A stretch of 57,314 nt of DNA from Actinomycetes bacterium (lineage in GTDB: Bacteria > Actinomycetota > Acidimicrobiia > Acidimicrobiales > JABEUL01), in assembly GCA_021790815.1 (NCBI GenBank), contig JAJYFT010000005.1, positions 1 to 57,314 on the forward strand, given 5' to 3'. Below the pieces are notes generated by a model, which was given only the letters and a program-made list of their open reading frames with translations, was not told the DNA's origin and searched no databases. Positions 31,504 to 41,213 of the stretch are shown here, in pieces. Position 1 is the first letter of the stretch. Every line of letters starts with the position of its first letter. Position numbers and translations under genes: made by a program.

Positions 31504-31613
31504 TCTATAGTTTTAGCAAAGTTAAATCCGTCGCATGGAGCATCGTGATTAAAAACTGTTGCCAAATCAATTAATCTATTTTCCATCGTTCATTAAAAGA
31601 CTATTACAATTTT

Positions 31614-31627
31614 TGCAATCGCTTGCA
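31614..31627. promoter_or_regulatory. Second LacI-family operator candidate (TGCAATCGCTTGCA)
   Basis: Imperfect palindrome matching the site at 28018-28029, located upstream of the LacI gene. Confidence 0.65.
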
Positions 31628-31857
31628 CTTTTTAGGTAAAACCTTTCGAGAATTCAGCAATACATCGTCAACCTACTTATTTAGTGCTTGGTGAGCATTC
31701 TTCACCATCCCAGTAAGGAGTCCGAAACAGATCCAAACGCTTTTGGGACTTTATACCCTATTTTGCCAACCGCACATTACGTAAAGTATCAAGTATAACG
31801 TGATACTTATTACACGTTACTTCAAAGATAGTAATTGATTTTTAGAGTGAGAATAGA

Positions 31858-32592
31858 GTGAAAAAACCAAAAGATTTTATTTCAATTGCAAAACTTGCGT
31901 ACCTATCAGGTGTATCGAGATCGACAATACACCACTACTTAATGGTTGGAATCGTTCCAGAGCCAATTAAGACGTCAAAAAACATGGCCTACTACGACCC
32001 AGCATCAGTCGAAATTATTAAAGTTGCGAAGGAGCTGAGATCTCGAAATATACCCATTTCGTCAGTTAAGGACATACTGCATAAGTACGGTACACAAAAA
32101 ACCAATGAACTCCTCACCCAGAGTAAGGATATAACGTTGGCACTTTTAGGACCTCTCAAACCACCGCACTCTAACAAGACGGAGTCTGAATTAAGCGCCT
32201 ACCCTAACATCACCCAAAGTTCATTAAAAGACTTAGAAATGTTAGGTTTAGTAAAAAGAGATGAATCAGGTCTCTTCGACAGTCTGAGCGTTGAACTTGT
32301 TGAAGTTCTTTCAAAAATGCGAGAACAAGGGATGAATGAAGATACTGGTTTTGAACCTAAAGATATGCAACTCTATATCGACGCAATAGGAAATCTGCTG
32401 GAACATGAGCTTGAATATTTCAATAAGCGACTACTCGATCAAGTGAACCCGGAAGAGTACCCGAATATCTTGCACGCTGCATTAGAGCACGCAGAAACTC
32501 TTTGTGTAGTCGTTAGAAGAAGATTACTTTTAAACATGCTCCAAAGAATGGAGAAAGAACCACAAACTCTAAACGAGTCGTATTCGGCATAG
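31858..32592 (+). CDS. MerR-family transcriptional regulator
   Basis: N-terminal FISIAKLAYLSGVSRSTIHHYLMVGIVPEPIKTSKNMAYYDPASVEIIKVAKELRSRNIPISSVKDIL. Confidence 0.85.
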   Translation: MKKPKDFISIAKLAYLSGVSRSTIHHYLMVGIVPEPIKTSKNMAYYDPASVEIIKVAKELRSRNIPISSVKDILHKYGTQKTNELLTQSKDITLALLGPLKPPHSNKTESELSAYPNITQSSLKDLEMLGLVKRDESGLFDSLSVELVEVLSKMREQGMNEDTGFEPKDMQLYIDAIGNLLEHELEYFNKRLLDQVNPEEYPNILHAALEHAETLCVVVRRRLLLNMLQRMEKEPQTLNESYSA

Positions 32593-32603
32593 AAGGAGGA
32601 TTA

Positions 32604-32948
32604 ATGAAAATAAGATCGAGAGGCCTCGGGAAAAGAGAGCTTCACGTTGACCTACACGAATTTTCCATTGAACAAGTAGGTTACGAAGTTGTATTAAGTG
32701 GGGTCACTCACGCACCGGTAACGTGGGAGACAAATATTCGCTTCCAAGCTGAAGATATTGGTGGTCTTATAAGAGTTGCGCTTAGCCCTAAAATACTTAA
32801 GCTGGCTCTAAGGTGGGCACTGCGCATGAAAACTCCGGAAACTCAAAATGAAGAAGTGAGTTGGGAGAGAAAAAGGACTTCAACCAAACTCCATCGCATA
32901 AACGATGAGGATCAAACCGCTTTAGAAGTAAGTGTTGATAAACACTAA
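32604..32948 (+). CDS. Small hypothetical protein of unrecognised family
   Basis: ORF 11 nt after the MerR gene, preceded by GGAGGA; same strand as the operon. Confidence 0.6.
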   Translation: MKIRSRGLGKRELHVDLHEFSIEQVGYEVVLSGVTHAPVTWETNIRFQAEDIGGLIRVALSPKILKLALRWALRMKTPETQNEEVSWERKRTSTKLHRINDEDQTALEVSVDKH

Positions 32949-33003
32949 CTACTCAAATTTAGCTACGCATTCAGTTTGGCGCAATTAATCTAAGGAGTAC
33001 ATA

Positions 33004-34644
33004 TTGAAATCTGAATATGATGTTGTGATAGTAGGAGCAGGAGTGAATGGTCTCGCATGTGGAGCCTACCTAGCAAAGTGTGGACTAAGCGTTGCAATTG
33101 CTGAAGCTAGAAATGAGTGTGGTGCCTTTGCTCTAACTGAAGATCTTTTTGGGGGAGAAAATCCAACAGATACTCATGCAGCGGTATGCTTCTTGCCAAT
33201 GAGCCCTGTATGGGGGGACCTAGAACTTGACAAGTTCGGGTTCGAGCTACTTACCGGAAAGTCAGGGGCTGCAGTTGTCTGGCCTGATGGAAAGAACTAT
33301 GTTTACTACTACGATCTCGATCTACAGCGTCAAGAGCTAGAAAGGCTTAGCCAAAAAGATACCTTAACAACTATGAGTATGCGACAAAAACTGCTTCCTG
33401 ACGCACTTGATCTTCTATGGCGCTTCTTCACGCCTCCATCGAAAGAAGGTGAGGAACAGTTTTTTAACCTTGGGAAGTATGTCGGTATATCTCCAAGTGA
33501 GATGAGAAATTTAAACGGTCTTGAACTTCTAGACAACCTATTCGAAGATGAGCACGTAAAAATGCTCTGGTTAGCCGCAGCTGACATTGGCCTTTTTGGT
33601 GATGTTGCAATGAAAGGTGAGGGTTCAGTTGCAGTAATGCTTTCTTCACTGCTCGCAACAGGAACGCCTAAAGGAGGAATGCATACACTCGTTCATGCTC
33701 TTGTAAGGTGTTTTCGTTACTACGGTGGAACACTTTTTCTCAACGCCCCAGTAGAAAAAGTTGAAAAAATAAACAACTCGGATGCTAATAGCAATTTAGT
33801 TTATCTCTCACAAGACTCGCCGTATCAGATAAAAGAGTTAAAAGCAAACGATGCAGTTGTTTTCAACGTATCTCCTCCACTTGTAAAGAATATACTCGGA
33901 GAAAAAAGATTAGCCTTAGGAGATTCCAGCCTTTTATCAAAAATAAATTCCTGGGAGTCACAAGGCCATTGTGCATTTATCTCACACTTTTTAATCAATG
34001 GCCTTCCAAACTGGGGCTCTCGTGACTGGAATCCTGATGTTGATATATCACCTTTCATACTTCGCCCGTACGACTCTTGGGAACATGCACATATTTCTCA
34101 AGAACACTATCACAGAGGTGAGACCATGGAGGTATTGGGCGACATTGCAGAGATATACAACCAAACTGGTCAAGACCGATCGCGAATGAGCTCAAACGGC
34201 CGATGCACACTCTCAGTTGAGATTGAGTACCCAGTGTCTCTCGAACAGTATGGCGGATTTAAAGCATGGGACAACAAGGATTTGATCGATCAAGTGCACG
34301 AAGCTCACTCTGACATGATGGAAAAGTTAGCCCCAGGTTTTCGCTCCCAAATAGTTAACAGCCTGTACTTTACCCCCCTTGATAACTGGAGGAGAAACCC
34401 TTCAGCTGTTTTTGGTCATGAAATTGGTGGCGACAACAGTGGACCACAGTGGTATACCGGTCGAATACCACCAAGGTCTTCTATTCCTGGTCTATATTTC
34501 TCACAAGGTATTTGGCCTGCATCGTTAACACATCTTGGGAATGGATATGTAGCAGCAGGTTGTGTTGCGGAGGATTTAGGAGTGCGTAATCAAGATTGGT
34601 GGCGGTATGCACCAATGGAGAAGTTTATAGAGGGGTTTAAATGA
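33004..34644 (+). CDS. CrtI/phytoene-desaturase-like FAD-dependent oxidoreductase
   Basis: N-terminal DVVIVGAGVNGLACGAYLAKCGLSVAIAEA; C-terminal IPGLYFSQGIWPASLTHLGNGYVAAGCVAEDL. Confidence 0.88.
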   Translation: MKSEYDVVIVGAGVNGLACGAYLAKCGLSVAIAEARNECGAFALTEDLFGGENPTDTHAAVCFLPMSPVWGDLELDKFGFELLTGKSGAAVVWPDGKNYVYYYDLDLQRQELERLSQKDTLTTMSMRQKLLPDALDLLWRFFTPPSKEGEEQFFNLGKYVGISPSEMRNLNGLELLDNLFEDEHVKMLWLAAADIGLFGDVAMKGEGSVAVMLSSLLATGTPKGGMHTLVHALVRCFRYYGGTLFLNAPVEKVEKINNSDANSNLVYLSQDSPYQIKELKANDAVVFNVSPPLVKNILGEKRLALGDSSLLSKINSWESQGHCAFISHFLINGLPNWGSRDWNPDVDISPFILRPYDSWEHAHISQEHYHRGETMEVLGDIAEIYNQTGQDRSRMSSNGRCTLSVEIEYPVSLEQYGGFKAWDNKDLIDQVHEAHSDMMEKLAPGFRSQIVNSLYFTPLDNWRRNPSAVFGHEIGGDNSGPQWYTGRIPPRSSIPGLYFSQGIWPASLTHLGNGYVAAGCVAEDLGVRNQDWWRYAPMEKFIEGFK

Positions 34645-36263
34645 ATACTGATGTCGACGTTCTAGTAATTGGAGCCGGACCTAATGGACTCACATGTGCC
34701 GCTTACTTAGCAAGATGTGGTTTAAAGGTGAAAGTTGTTGAAGCGAACGTTGAAAGCGGAGGGGGTCTGATGACCCAAGAGATCTCTGGCTTTAAAGTCA
34801 ACAATCACGCTATCTACATGTTACTTGCTGAACAAATGCCTCCGTTCCACGACCTTGAGCTAGCTAAGTATGGAGTATCGTTTATCCGCCCAGATGCTCA
34901 GGCAGCTTTCTTATTTAACGACTCTTCCTTTGTGCTCTACTCAGACGTTGATCGTTCGACCCAGTCAATTTCGGCAATATCTCCCCAGGATGCTGAAACT
35001 TTCAAACAGCTTTACAACGACTTCAAAACTGCCTGCGATGCTTTTATTATTCCTGCCACCTACTACCCTCCAGTAGACCCACTCGAACAGATTGAGCTTC
35101 TTGAAAACTCTGGAGCAGTTGGACGATGGTTAAATGAATTAGCAGAACTCTCCCCGCGAGAAGTTATAGAAGGTTACGACTTTAAGGACGAACGGATTGA
35201 AGCTTCATTGCTCTATTTGACCAACATGTTTGGACTAGACCTTGACAGTGGGGGTATGGGATTCTTAACGCCAATCTACGTGTATCGACTTCTTCAAGCT
35301 GCGCTTGTTCGCGGTGGATCACATCAGATGGCATCGGCTCTTCGTCGAGCAATTGAACAGTATAAAGGTCAAATAGTTACCGCTCAGCACGTCAGGGAAA
35401 TAATAGTAAGAGATGGTGTCGCAAAAGGGGTTAATCTCGCAAATGGAGAAACAGTTTCTGCTCGTGTAATAATAAGTTCACTCAATCCAGAACAAAACTT
35501 CCTACAGCTTATTGATTCACGAGAAGTCCCAACATCCTTAATTGAGAGTTCAACAATGTGGGAGTGGGATGAAACTAGCCTATTCGTAGCAAACTACGGA
35601 ATTGTCGGTGATCCACCTAAATATCCTCTAAGCTCAGCAGCTGATAAAGCACTTAACGTTGTGATGGGAATTGAATCCAAACAAGATGTAATAGATCATT
35701 TCAACCAAGCTCAGAATGGTAAAGTCCCAACTGGCAAAATTGGTCACGGAAGTTGTCCATCGCTTTTTGACAATTTATTGGCACACAATCATCTGAAAGA
35801 GTACGGGAACTGTTCTGTTTTAAGATGGGAATGTTTAGCACCATACGATGTTGACTGGTCACATGAAAGACAACTACTTAGTGAAAGAGCCCTTATGCAG
35901 TGGTCGAACTATGCTCCTAACATTAAGAGTGCAAATGTTAGGCTCAACCTCCCATGGAGCCCTCAAGACATTGAAAGACATCTTCCGACCATGAAGCGAG
36001 GATCGATAAAACACGGAGCTTATACATCCATTCAAATGGGATATAACAGACCAAGCGATGACTGTTCGTCTTACAGAACCCCAATAGAAAACTTTTACGT
36101 TTGCGGTGCCAGCACCCATCCAGGGGGAATGGTTTTATTAGGCGGTGGCTACAACGCTGCAAACGTAGTTGCTCACGACTATAACTTTCCGGTATGGTGG
36201 GAGATTCCTAAGATGGTTAAAGAAGCGATAAACAACGGTTACCTTCCAAGGATGGAAGCCTAA
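34641..36263 (+). CDS. CrtI/phytoene-desaturase-like FAD-dependent oxidoreductase (tandem paralog)
   Basis: DVLVIGAGPNGLTCAAYLARCGLKVKVVEAN; C-terminal NFYVCGASTHPGGMVLLGGGYNAANVV. ATGA overlap with the upstream paralog. Confidence 0.9.
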   Translation: MNTDVDVLVIGAGPNGLTCAAYLARCGLKVKVVEANVESGGGLMTQEISGFKVNNHAIYMLLAEQMPPFHDLELAKYGVSFIRPDAQAAFLFNDSSFVLYSDVDRSTQSISAISPQDAETFKQLYNDFKTACDAFIIPATYYPPVDPLEQIELLENSGAVGRWLNELAELSPREVIEGYDFKDERIEASLLYLTNMFGLDLDSGGMGFLTPIYVYRLLQAALVRGGSHQMASALRRAIEQYKGQIVTAQHVREIIVRDGVAKGVNLANGETVSARVIISSLNPEQNFLQLIDSREVPTSLIESSTMWEWDETSLFVANYGIVGDPPKYPLSSAADKALNVVMGIESKQDVIDHFNQAQNGKVPTGKIGHGSCPSLFDNLLAHNHLKEYGNCSVLRWECLAPYDVDWSHERQLLSERALMQWSNYAPNIKSANVRLNLPWSPQDIERHLPTMKRGSIKHGAYTSIQMGYNRPSDDCSSYRTPIENFYVCGASTHPGGMVLLGGGYNAANVVAHDYNFPVWWEIPKMVKEAINNGYLPRMEA

Positions 36264-36316
36264 ACTATGACCTGGTTGGGTAAACCATTAGATACGTTTA
36301 GGAACGGAGCCTTGCA

Positions 36317-37750
36317 ATGAAACTACCGGCTCTAGGTTCAATAGTTGGCACAGAGACAGTTAGCTCTGATCTGGTTTTCAAAGTTGACAATCCAGCTACG
36401 GGCGACACTATATGCACACTAACTTCAGCCAACGCTGAAATTGTCACCAAAGCTGTAGAATCGTCACGAGATACTTATTCAAATATCTGGAGAGAGTCAT
36501 CACTTGGAAAACGACAGAAACTACTCAAATCCTTTTGTAATGTTTTAAGCGCAAACAAGGATAGGTTTGCAGAACTTGAATCTTGTGAAAATGGCGTACC
36601 TATAAATATCGTTAAACAGTTCTCAGCAAGTGCTCTTGTAAAAAACATGGAATTCTACGCATCACTGATCGATAAAGTATCAGGTGAAGTTATTTCAACT
36701 ACAGCAAATAATGCACTTGACTATGTTTTATATGTCCCATTTGGGATAGCTGCAATTATTACCGCTTACAATACCCCGAGTCTATTTTTAGGTTCAAAAG
36801 CTGGACCTGCTTTATGTGCTGGAAACGTCGTCATAATAAAACCTTCACCAATGGCCAGTCTTCCCGCACTTTTATTTGGAGAATTAGCTCTGGAAGCTGG
36901 AATCCCCCCAGGAGTCATAAATGTTATTGTAGGAGATTCACACACTTCAAAACTTTTGGTATCAAATCCTGACGTGGATATTATCTCTTTTACGGGCTCA
37001 AAACAAGCAGGAGTTGAAGTAGCAACACTGGCCGGCAAAAACCTCACTCCTACAATATTAGAACTCGGTGGCAAGTCACCTAGCATCATATTCGGAGATG
37101 CTGACCTTGATGCAGCGGCTTTCTCCAGTGCTCTGGGGGCTTTTGGTTTAAGTGGACAAGCGTGTGTTGCGGCAAGCAGAATTTACGTTTCAAGAGATGT
37201 TTACGATGAATTCTTGACTAAATTTGTGTCAATAACAAAACACTTTAAGATTGGAGATCCAAGTAACCCCGAAACGGTGCTCGGACCACTTATTTCTAAA
37301 GAGCATAAACAGAGTGTCGTTAAGGCAGTGAACACATTAGTAAAACATGGTGCTCAAATAGTAACTGGCCCGGAAGATTTAACTTATGAAGGCACTTTTA
37401 TGAGTCCAACAATTCTTTCCAGCGTTAATGATTCAAGTGAACTAACAGACTTGGAGATGTTTGGCCCAGTTACTACCGTACAAGCATTTGATAGCGAAGA
37501 AGAAGCTGTGGCCAAAGCTAATCGGACTTCATACGGATTAGGAGCGGCGGTTTGGACAAAGGACTTATCCAGAGCTCATAGAGTTGCTTCAAAGGTTGAA
37601 GCCGGAACTGTTTGGATAAATACATATGGAACAATCCCCCATACCGCGCCTTTTGGCGGATTCAAAGACAGCGGATATGGAAGAGAAGGAGGTAAATGGG
37701 GTTTGTATGGATTTCTTCAAAGCAAGAATATCTACATAAATTTAGCCTAA
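36317..37750 (+). CDS. Aldehyde dehydrogenase
   Basis: ISFTGSKQAGVEVATLAGKNLTPTILELGGKSPSIIFGDADLDAAA; SGQACVAASRIYV; EMFGPVTTVQAF. Confidence 0.95.
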   Translation: MKLPALGSIVGTETVSSDLVFKVDNPATGDTICTLTSANAEIVTKAVESSRDTYSNIWRESSLGKRQKLLKSFCNVLSANKDRFAELESCENGVPINIVKQFSASALVKNMEFYASLIDKVSGEVISTTANNALDYVLYVPFGIAAIITAYNTPSLFLGSKAGPALCAGNVVIIKPSPMASLPALLFGELALEAGIPPGVINVIVGDSHTSKLLVSNPDVDIISFTGSKQAGVEVATLAGKNLTPTILELGGKSPSIIFGDADLDAAAFSSALGAFGLSGQACVAASRIYVSRDVYDEFLTKFVSITKHFKIGDPSNPETVLGPLISKEHKQSVVKAVNTLVKHGAQIVTGPEDLTYEGTFMSPTILSSVNDSSELTDLEMFGPVTTVQAFDSEEEAVAKANRTSYGLGAAVWTKDLSRAHRVASKVEAGTVWINTYGTIPHTAPFGGFKDSGYGREGGKWGLYGFLQSKNIYINLA

Positions 37751-37947
37751 TAAAAATTAAAATGAAGAGTACTTACACCTTGAAAGAATTCATAGATACA
37801 TTACAAGTTAGATGTTCCAACTTTAGTAACTTCTGTATTTCGGAAAGCTCTTTTGCAATATGTCATAACTTATCTATGCCTAGTATCACGTATTTTCATA
37901 CATCACCGCGTTCCTTTCATTTACATAATTTTTTGCAGGAATAAATA

Positions 37948-39033
37948 ATGGATTTTTCGATCGACGAAAGTATTGAAGAGCTCATAGCTCAAGTTGATAA
38001 ATTTAGCTCTAAGACCTTACGCCATAAGGCTCGGTTGTTTGAAAGCAATCGAAGTTGGGACCAAAACACTTTAAACACTTTTACAAGTCTAGGAATATCG
38101 GAGTTGAATTTACCGTTCCATGAAAACGGCCCATCAGAGCTTTTGGCATATTTCATTGCGCTAGAACATCTCGCAAAAGGAGACGCTGGAGGACTTCTAT
38201 ATGCTGACACACCTGGGCCGTACTCGTGGGCCATATCAGCACTATTAGAACATCTACCTAAAAACTTTTTTGGTGATTTGTCTAAATCACGATTTGCTGC
38301 CATCTACATTAAAGATATTAAAGATTCGTCGAATAAAGTGCTTGCTTGGGCCCCGGGTTCTGTCGATGAATGGAATGGCAGTTTGGGGTCTGCGTCAACT
38401 CTCATAGTATTCGGGAACGAATATATTTCGTACCTTGACTCTCATCATCTCAAATTTCAACAGTCAGCTCTTGATGCTTTGGATGCTTCAAACGGAGTAG
38501 AAATATCGTGGAACTCTCTGCTTGACTCCCAAACGTTTAAAATCGATGCTATTTCAAGCTACTTTATCCGAACAATGATGAGACAATGGGTTACTGCGGT
38601 AATGCTTGGGGTCAGTCAGGCTTCGATCGATTACGCAATTGACTATGGAAACGAGCGAGTTGTATTTAACAACACAGTTACGGGTCATCAAGCCAATGCA
38701 TTTGAAATCGCAAAAGTGTATACTGAAATTGAAGCATCTCGACTTGCCTATCGCGCTGCTGTTTCAATGATTAAAAATCATTCCAATAGTTTAGACAATT
38801 ACGACTTAAGTCAAATGATAAATCAAAACTATATAGTTGCCGGAGAAGTGTCCCTTAGCGCAACAGATCTTAGCCTCCAACTTCTTGGAGGACACGGTTA
38901 TCTCAAAGATCATTTCGTTGAGAAGTGGTGGCGAGAAGTTCGAACTCTATCGATTCTTTTTGGCGGGCTTGAGCAAGCACACGAAGACGCTGGTAATGAA
39001 GCTCTTAATTACCATGATTTTTTGGTCTTTTAG
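37948..39033 (+). CDS. Acyl-CoA dehydrogenase-like subunit lacking the catalytic Glu
   Basis: LQLLGGHGYLKDHFVEKWWREVRTLSILFGGLEQ aligns with the ACAD C-terminal motif but has ILFGG in place of I(Y/V)EGT. Confidence 0.85.
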   Translation: MDFSIDESIEELIAQVDKFSSKTLRHKARLFESNRSWDQNTLNTFTSLGISELNLPFHENGPSELLAYFIALEHLAKGDAGGLLYADTPGPYSWAISALLEHLPKNFFGDLSKSRFAAIYIKDIKDSSNKVLAWAPGSVDEWNGSLGSASTLIVFGNEYISYLDSHHLKFQQSALDALDASNGVEISWNSLLDSQTFKIDAISSYFIRTMMRQWVTAVMLGVSQASIDYAIDYGNERVVFNNTVTGHQANAFEIAKVYTEIEASRLAYRAAVSMIKNHSNSLDNYDLSQMINQNYIVAGEVSLSATDLSLQLLGGHGYLKDHFVEKWWREVRTLSILFGGLEQAHEDAGNEALNYHDFLVF

Positions 39034-39054
39034 AGAGGATGTACTGGACTTAAA

Positions 39055-40260
39055 ATGTTGATTGAACTGAATAAGGAATTAAAAAAGTCTATAGAGTTGC
39101 TGCGTGAAATTGGCAAAGAGTATCTAAGGCCGCTAGGAATTGAGGCTGACAGATCCTCACAAGCAATCCCGGTCGATCATCCATTTTACAATCTTGTCGC
39201 TCAAACTGGATTTATGGCCCGAGGAATAGGATCTACTTTTGAATCAGGAAATTCTGAAAAATCAACAAACGGTAGAAGTAACAATGGTAACTCAGTAAGA
39301 AATGTGCTGATGGCTGAAGAAGGTTCTTACTGGGACCGTGGAACTCTTGTGTCTCTTCCTGGCCCAGGTCTTGGTGGTCCACCTGTCATGCAAATGGGAA
39401 CAAGTCAACAAAGAGAGCGGTTTATGTCTATTTTCAAACAAAGAGACAAACCACTCTGGGCGGCATTTGCTATGACCGAGCCTGAAGCTGGTAGCGATGT
39501 TGCAAAAATAAACACTCGTGCAATCAAATCCGAAAAAGGCTGGATATTAAATGGAGAGAAAATGTTTTCATCAAACTCCAGCAGGGCTGAATGGGTTGTG
39601 GTATTCGCTACGATCGATCCTAACCTTGGAAGACGAGGGCACCGAGCTTTTGTGGTAGAAAAAGGAACTCCCGGATTTGATATTTCTAGAATTGAGCAGA
39701 AAATGGGGATCAAAGCTTACGAAACAGCAAGTTTTAAACTTGCAGACTGTGTTGTAGATTTTGATAATTTATTAGGAGGCGAAAGTTACTACAGTTCGAC
39801 CTCAAAATCTGGTTTCGAAGGAGCGATGAGCACTTTCAATGCAACGAGACCAATTGTGGCAGCAATGGGTGTAGGTATAGCAAGGGCTGCATACGACATA
39901 GCGAAAGAGTTCGTGTTAAACGAAGTTCCTAAAAACTCTTCTTTGCGCCTTAGGCGCTACAGGGAGAAACTTCAAGTTATGCAGGCTAAACTAACCCACG
40001 CAAAACTTCTGTGCCTTAGAGCTGCGTGGCTTTTAGATTGCAATAAACCTAACGGTTTTGAAGCTTCCATGGCAAAACTCTACGCTCCTCCAGCATCACT
40101 ATCAGTAGTAACAGAGGCATCAAACATAGTAGGTCTTGAAAATAAGGATAAAAGTATTTACTTACAAAAACTTGCAAGGGACGTCAAGGCAATTGACATT
40201 GTTGAAGGGACTCAACAGATTCAAAGAAGAGTTGTTGCAAGAAACATAATAGTAAATTAG
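39055..40260 (+). CDS. Acyl-CoA dehydrogenase (catalytic Glu present)
   Basis: AAFAMTEPEAGSDVAKINTRA; LARDVKAIDIVEGTQQIQRRVVARNI. Confidence 0.93.
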   Translation: MLIELNKELKKSIELLREIGKEYLRPLGIEADRSSQAIPVDHPFYNLVAQTGFMARGIGSTFESGNSEKSTNGRSNNGNSVRNVLMAEEGSYWDRGTLVSLPGPGLGGPPVMQMGTSQQRERFMSIFKQRDKPLWAAFAMTEPEAGSDVAKINTRAIKSEKGWILNGEKMFSSNSSRAEWVVVFATIDPNLGRRGHRAFVVEKGTPGFDISRIEQKMGIKAYETASFKLADCVVDFDNLLGGESYYSSTSKSGFEGAMSTFNATRPIVAAMGVGIARAAYDIAKEFVLNEVPKNSSLRLRRYREKLQVMQAKLTHAKLLCLRAAWLLDCNKPNGFEASMAKLYAPPASLSVVTEASNIVGLENKDKSIYLQKLARDVKAIDIVEGTQQIQRRVVARNIIVN

Positions 40261-40467
40261 AAAATACACTTTACGTAAATTGGTAAAACGTAGGCATAAT
40301 AGATTGGAACATTTAGTACCGGTAGTCTTAAAATGCATTATTTACTAAACGCTCAAAAGGATTATCTCGACTGCTAGAGTTGGATCAAAACAATTGCACG
40401 TCTAAAAAGTTTAAATCTGCATAAGAAGCGCTAGATCCAGTCAGAGATACCTGCTATATTGGTTAGG

Positions 40468-41121
40468 TCAAGGTCGTAGTGGGTCAGATTGAACACTACT
40501 TACTTGGTCTGTCCACATCTGCCCATTCCAGTAGCGAAAAGCATACCTGCCAGATGGATCTCTATACCACTGTGGGATCACATTACCTGAGGCATCTAGC
40601 CATCTTATCTTCTTCAAAGCGTTCTGATTCTTAATCAGCGCCATAGAAGTCCAGACAACCCCAAAAGGAAAGCCGAACCATCCCAAAAGTAAATTATGGA
40701 TTAAAACACGCTTATAAAGTTTCTCGCACTGCTCTCGACTTCCTGTAACACTAAGAACTTTTCTCTGTGTAAACAGTATTAAACTAGTCACCTGAATAAC
40801 TGCAATTCGAAATGCTCGGGGTGGGGGTGCCCAACTTGCACTTTGCATAAAATCGAGGTTAGATGTTTGACCAAAACTCTCACTTAATTGATTTGCCTCG
40901 AAATTTGCTTGATCTGGTGGCTTAAGTATGTCATCGCTTTTTAATGTTGATCCGGAAACTTCGTTTTGCGCATTTTGGTTACAGCTAGTTTCAGGTGCAG
41001 GTACATTTTCTAAACCCCCATTAATGCCTAATGATACGTCTTGCAACCCGCCTTTAGAATAGAGAGTTGAAGAAGTTTCAGTATTAATTAATTCATTATT
41101 GATGATATTCCATTCGGTCAT
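40468..41121 (-). CDS. DUF2510-domain membrane protein
   Basis: TM segment LLLGWFGFPFGVVWTSMALI and C-terminal PQWYRDPSGRYAFRYWNGQMWTDQV. Confidence 0.8.
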   Translation of the reverse strand: MTEWNIINNELINTETSSTLYSKGGLQDVSLGINGGLENVPAPETSCNQNAQNEVSGSTLKSDDILKPPDQANFEANQLSESFGQTSNLDFMQSASWAPPPRAFRIAVIQVTSLILFTQRKVLSVTGSREQCEKLYKRVLIHNLLLGWFGFPFGVVWTSMALIKNQNALKKIRWLDASGNVIPQWYRDPSGRYAFRYWNGQMWTDQVSSVQSDPLRP

Positions 41122-41213
41122 TCACTTACTCCATTCATTTCAACCATCCTTCAAGCTCTAGATAAAATTAATGTCAAATTTAAAAAATAAACTATAAGGA
41201 TTAAAATCCATTT

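Noticed and set aside
30596-31510. 304-aa plus-strand ORF
   Set aside because: Antisense to the clearly recognisable LacI regulator; composition is a mirror artefact.
33004-36263. Carotenoid biosynthesis cluster
   Set aside because: CrtI-like folds are present, but no crtB/crtE/crtY is in the window and the neighbours are ALDH/ACAD, which favours catabolism.
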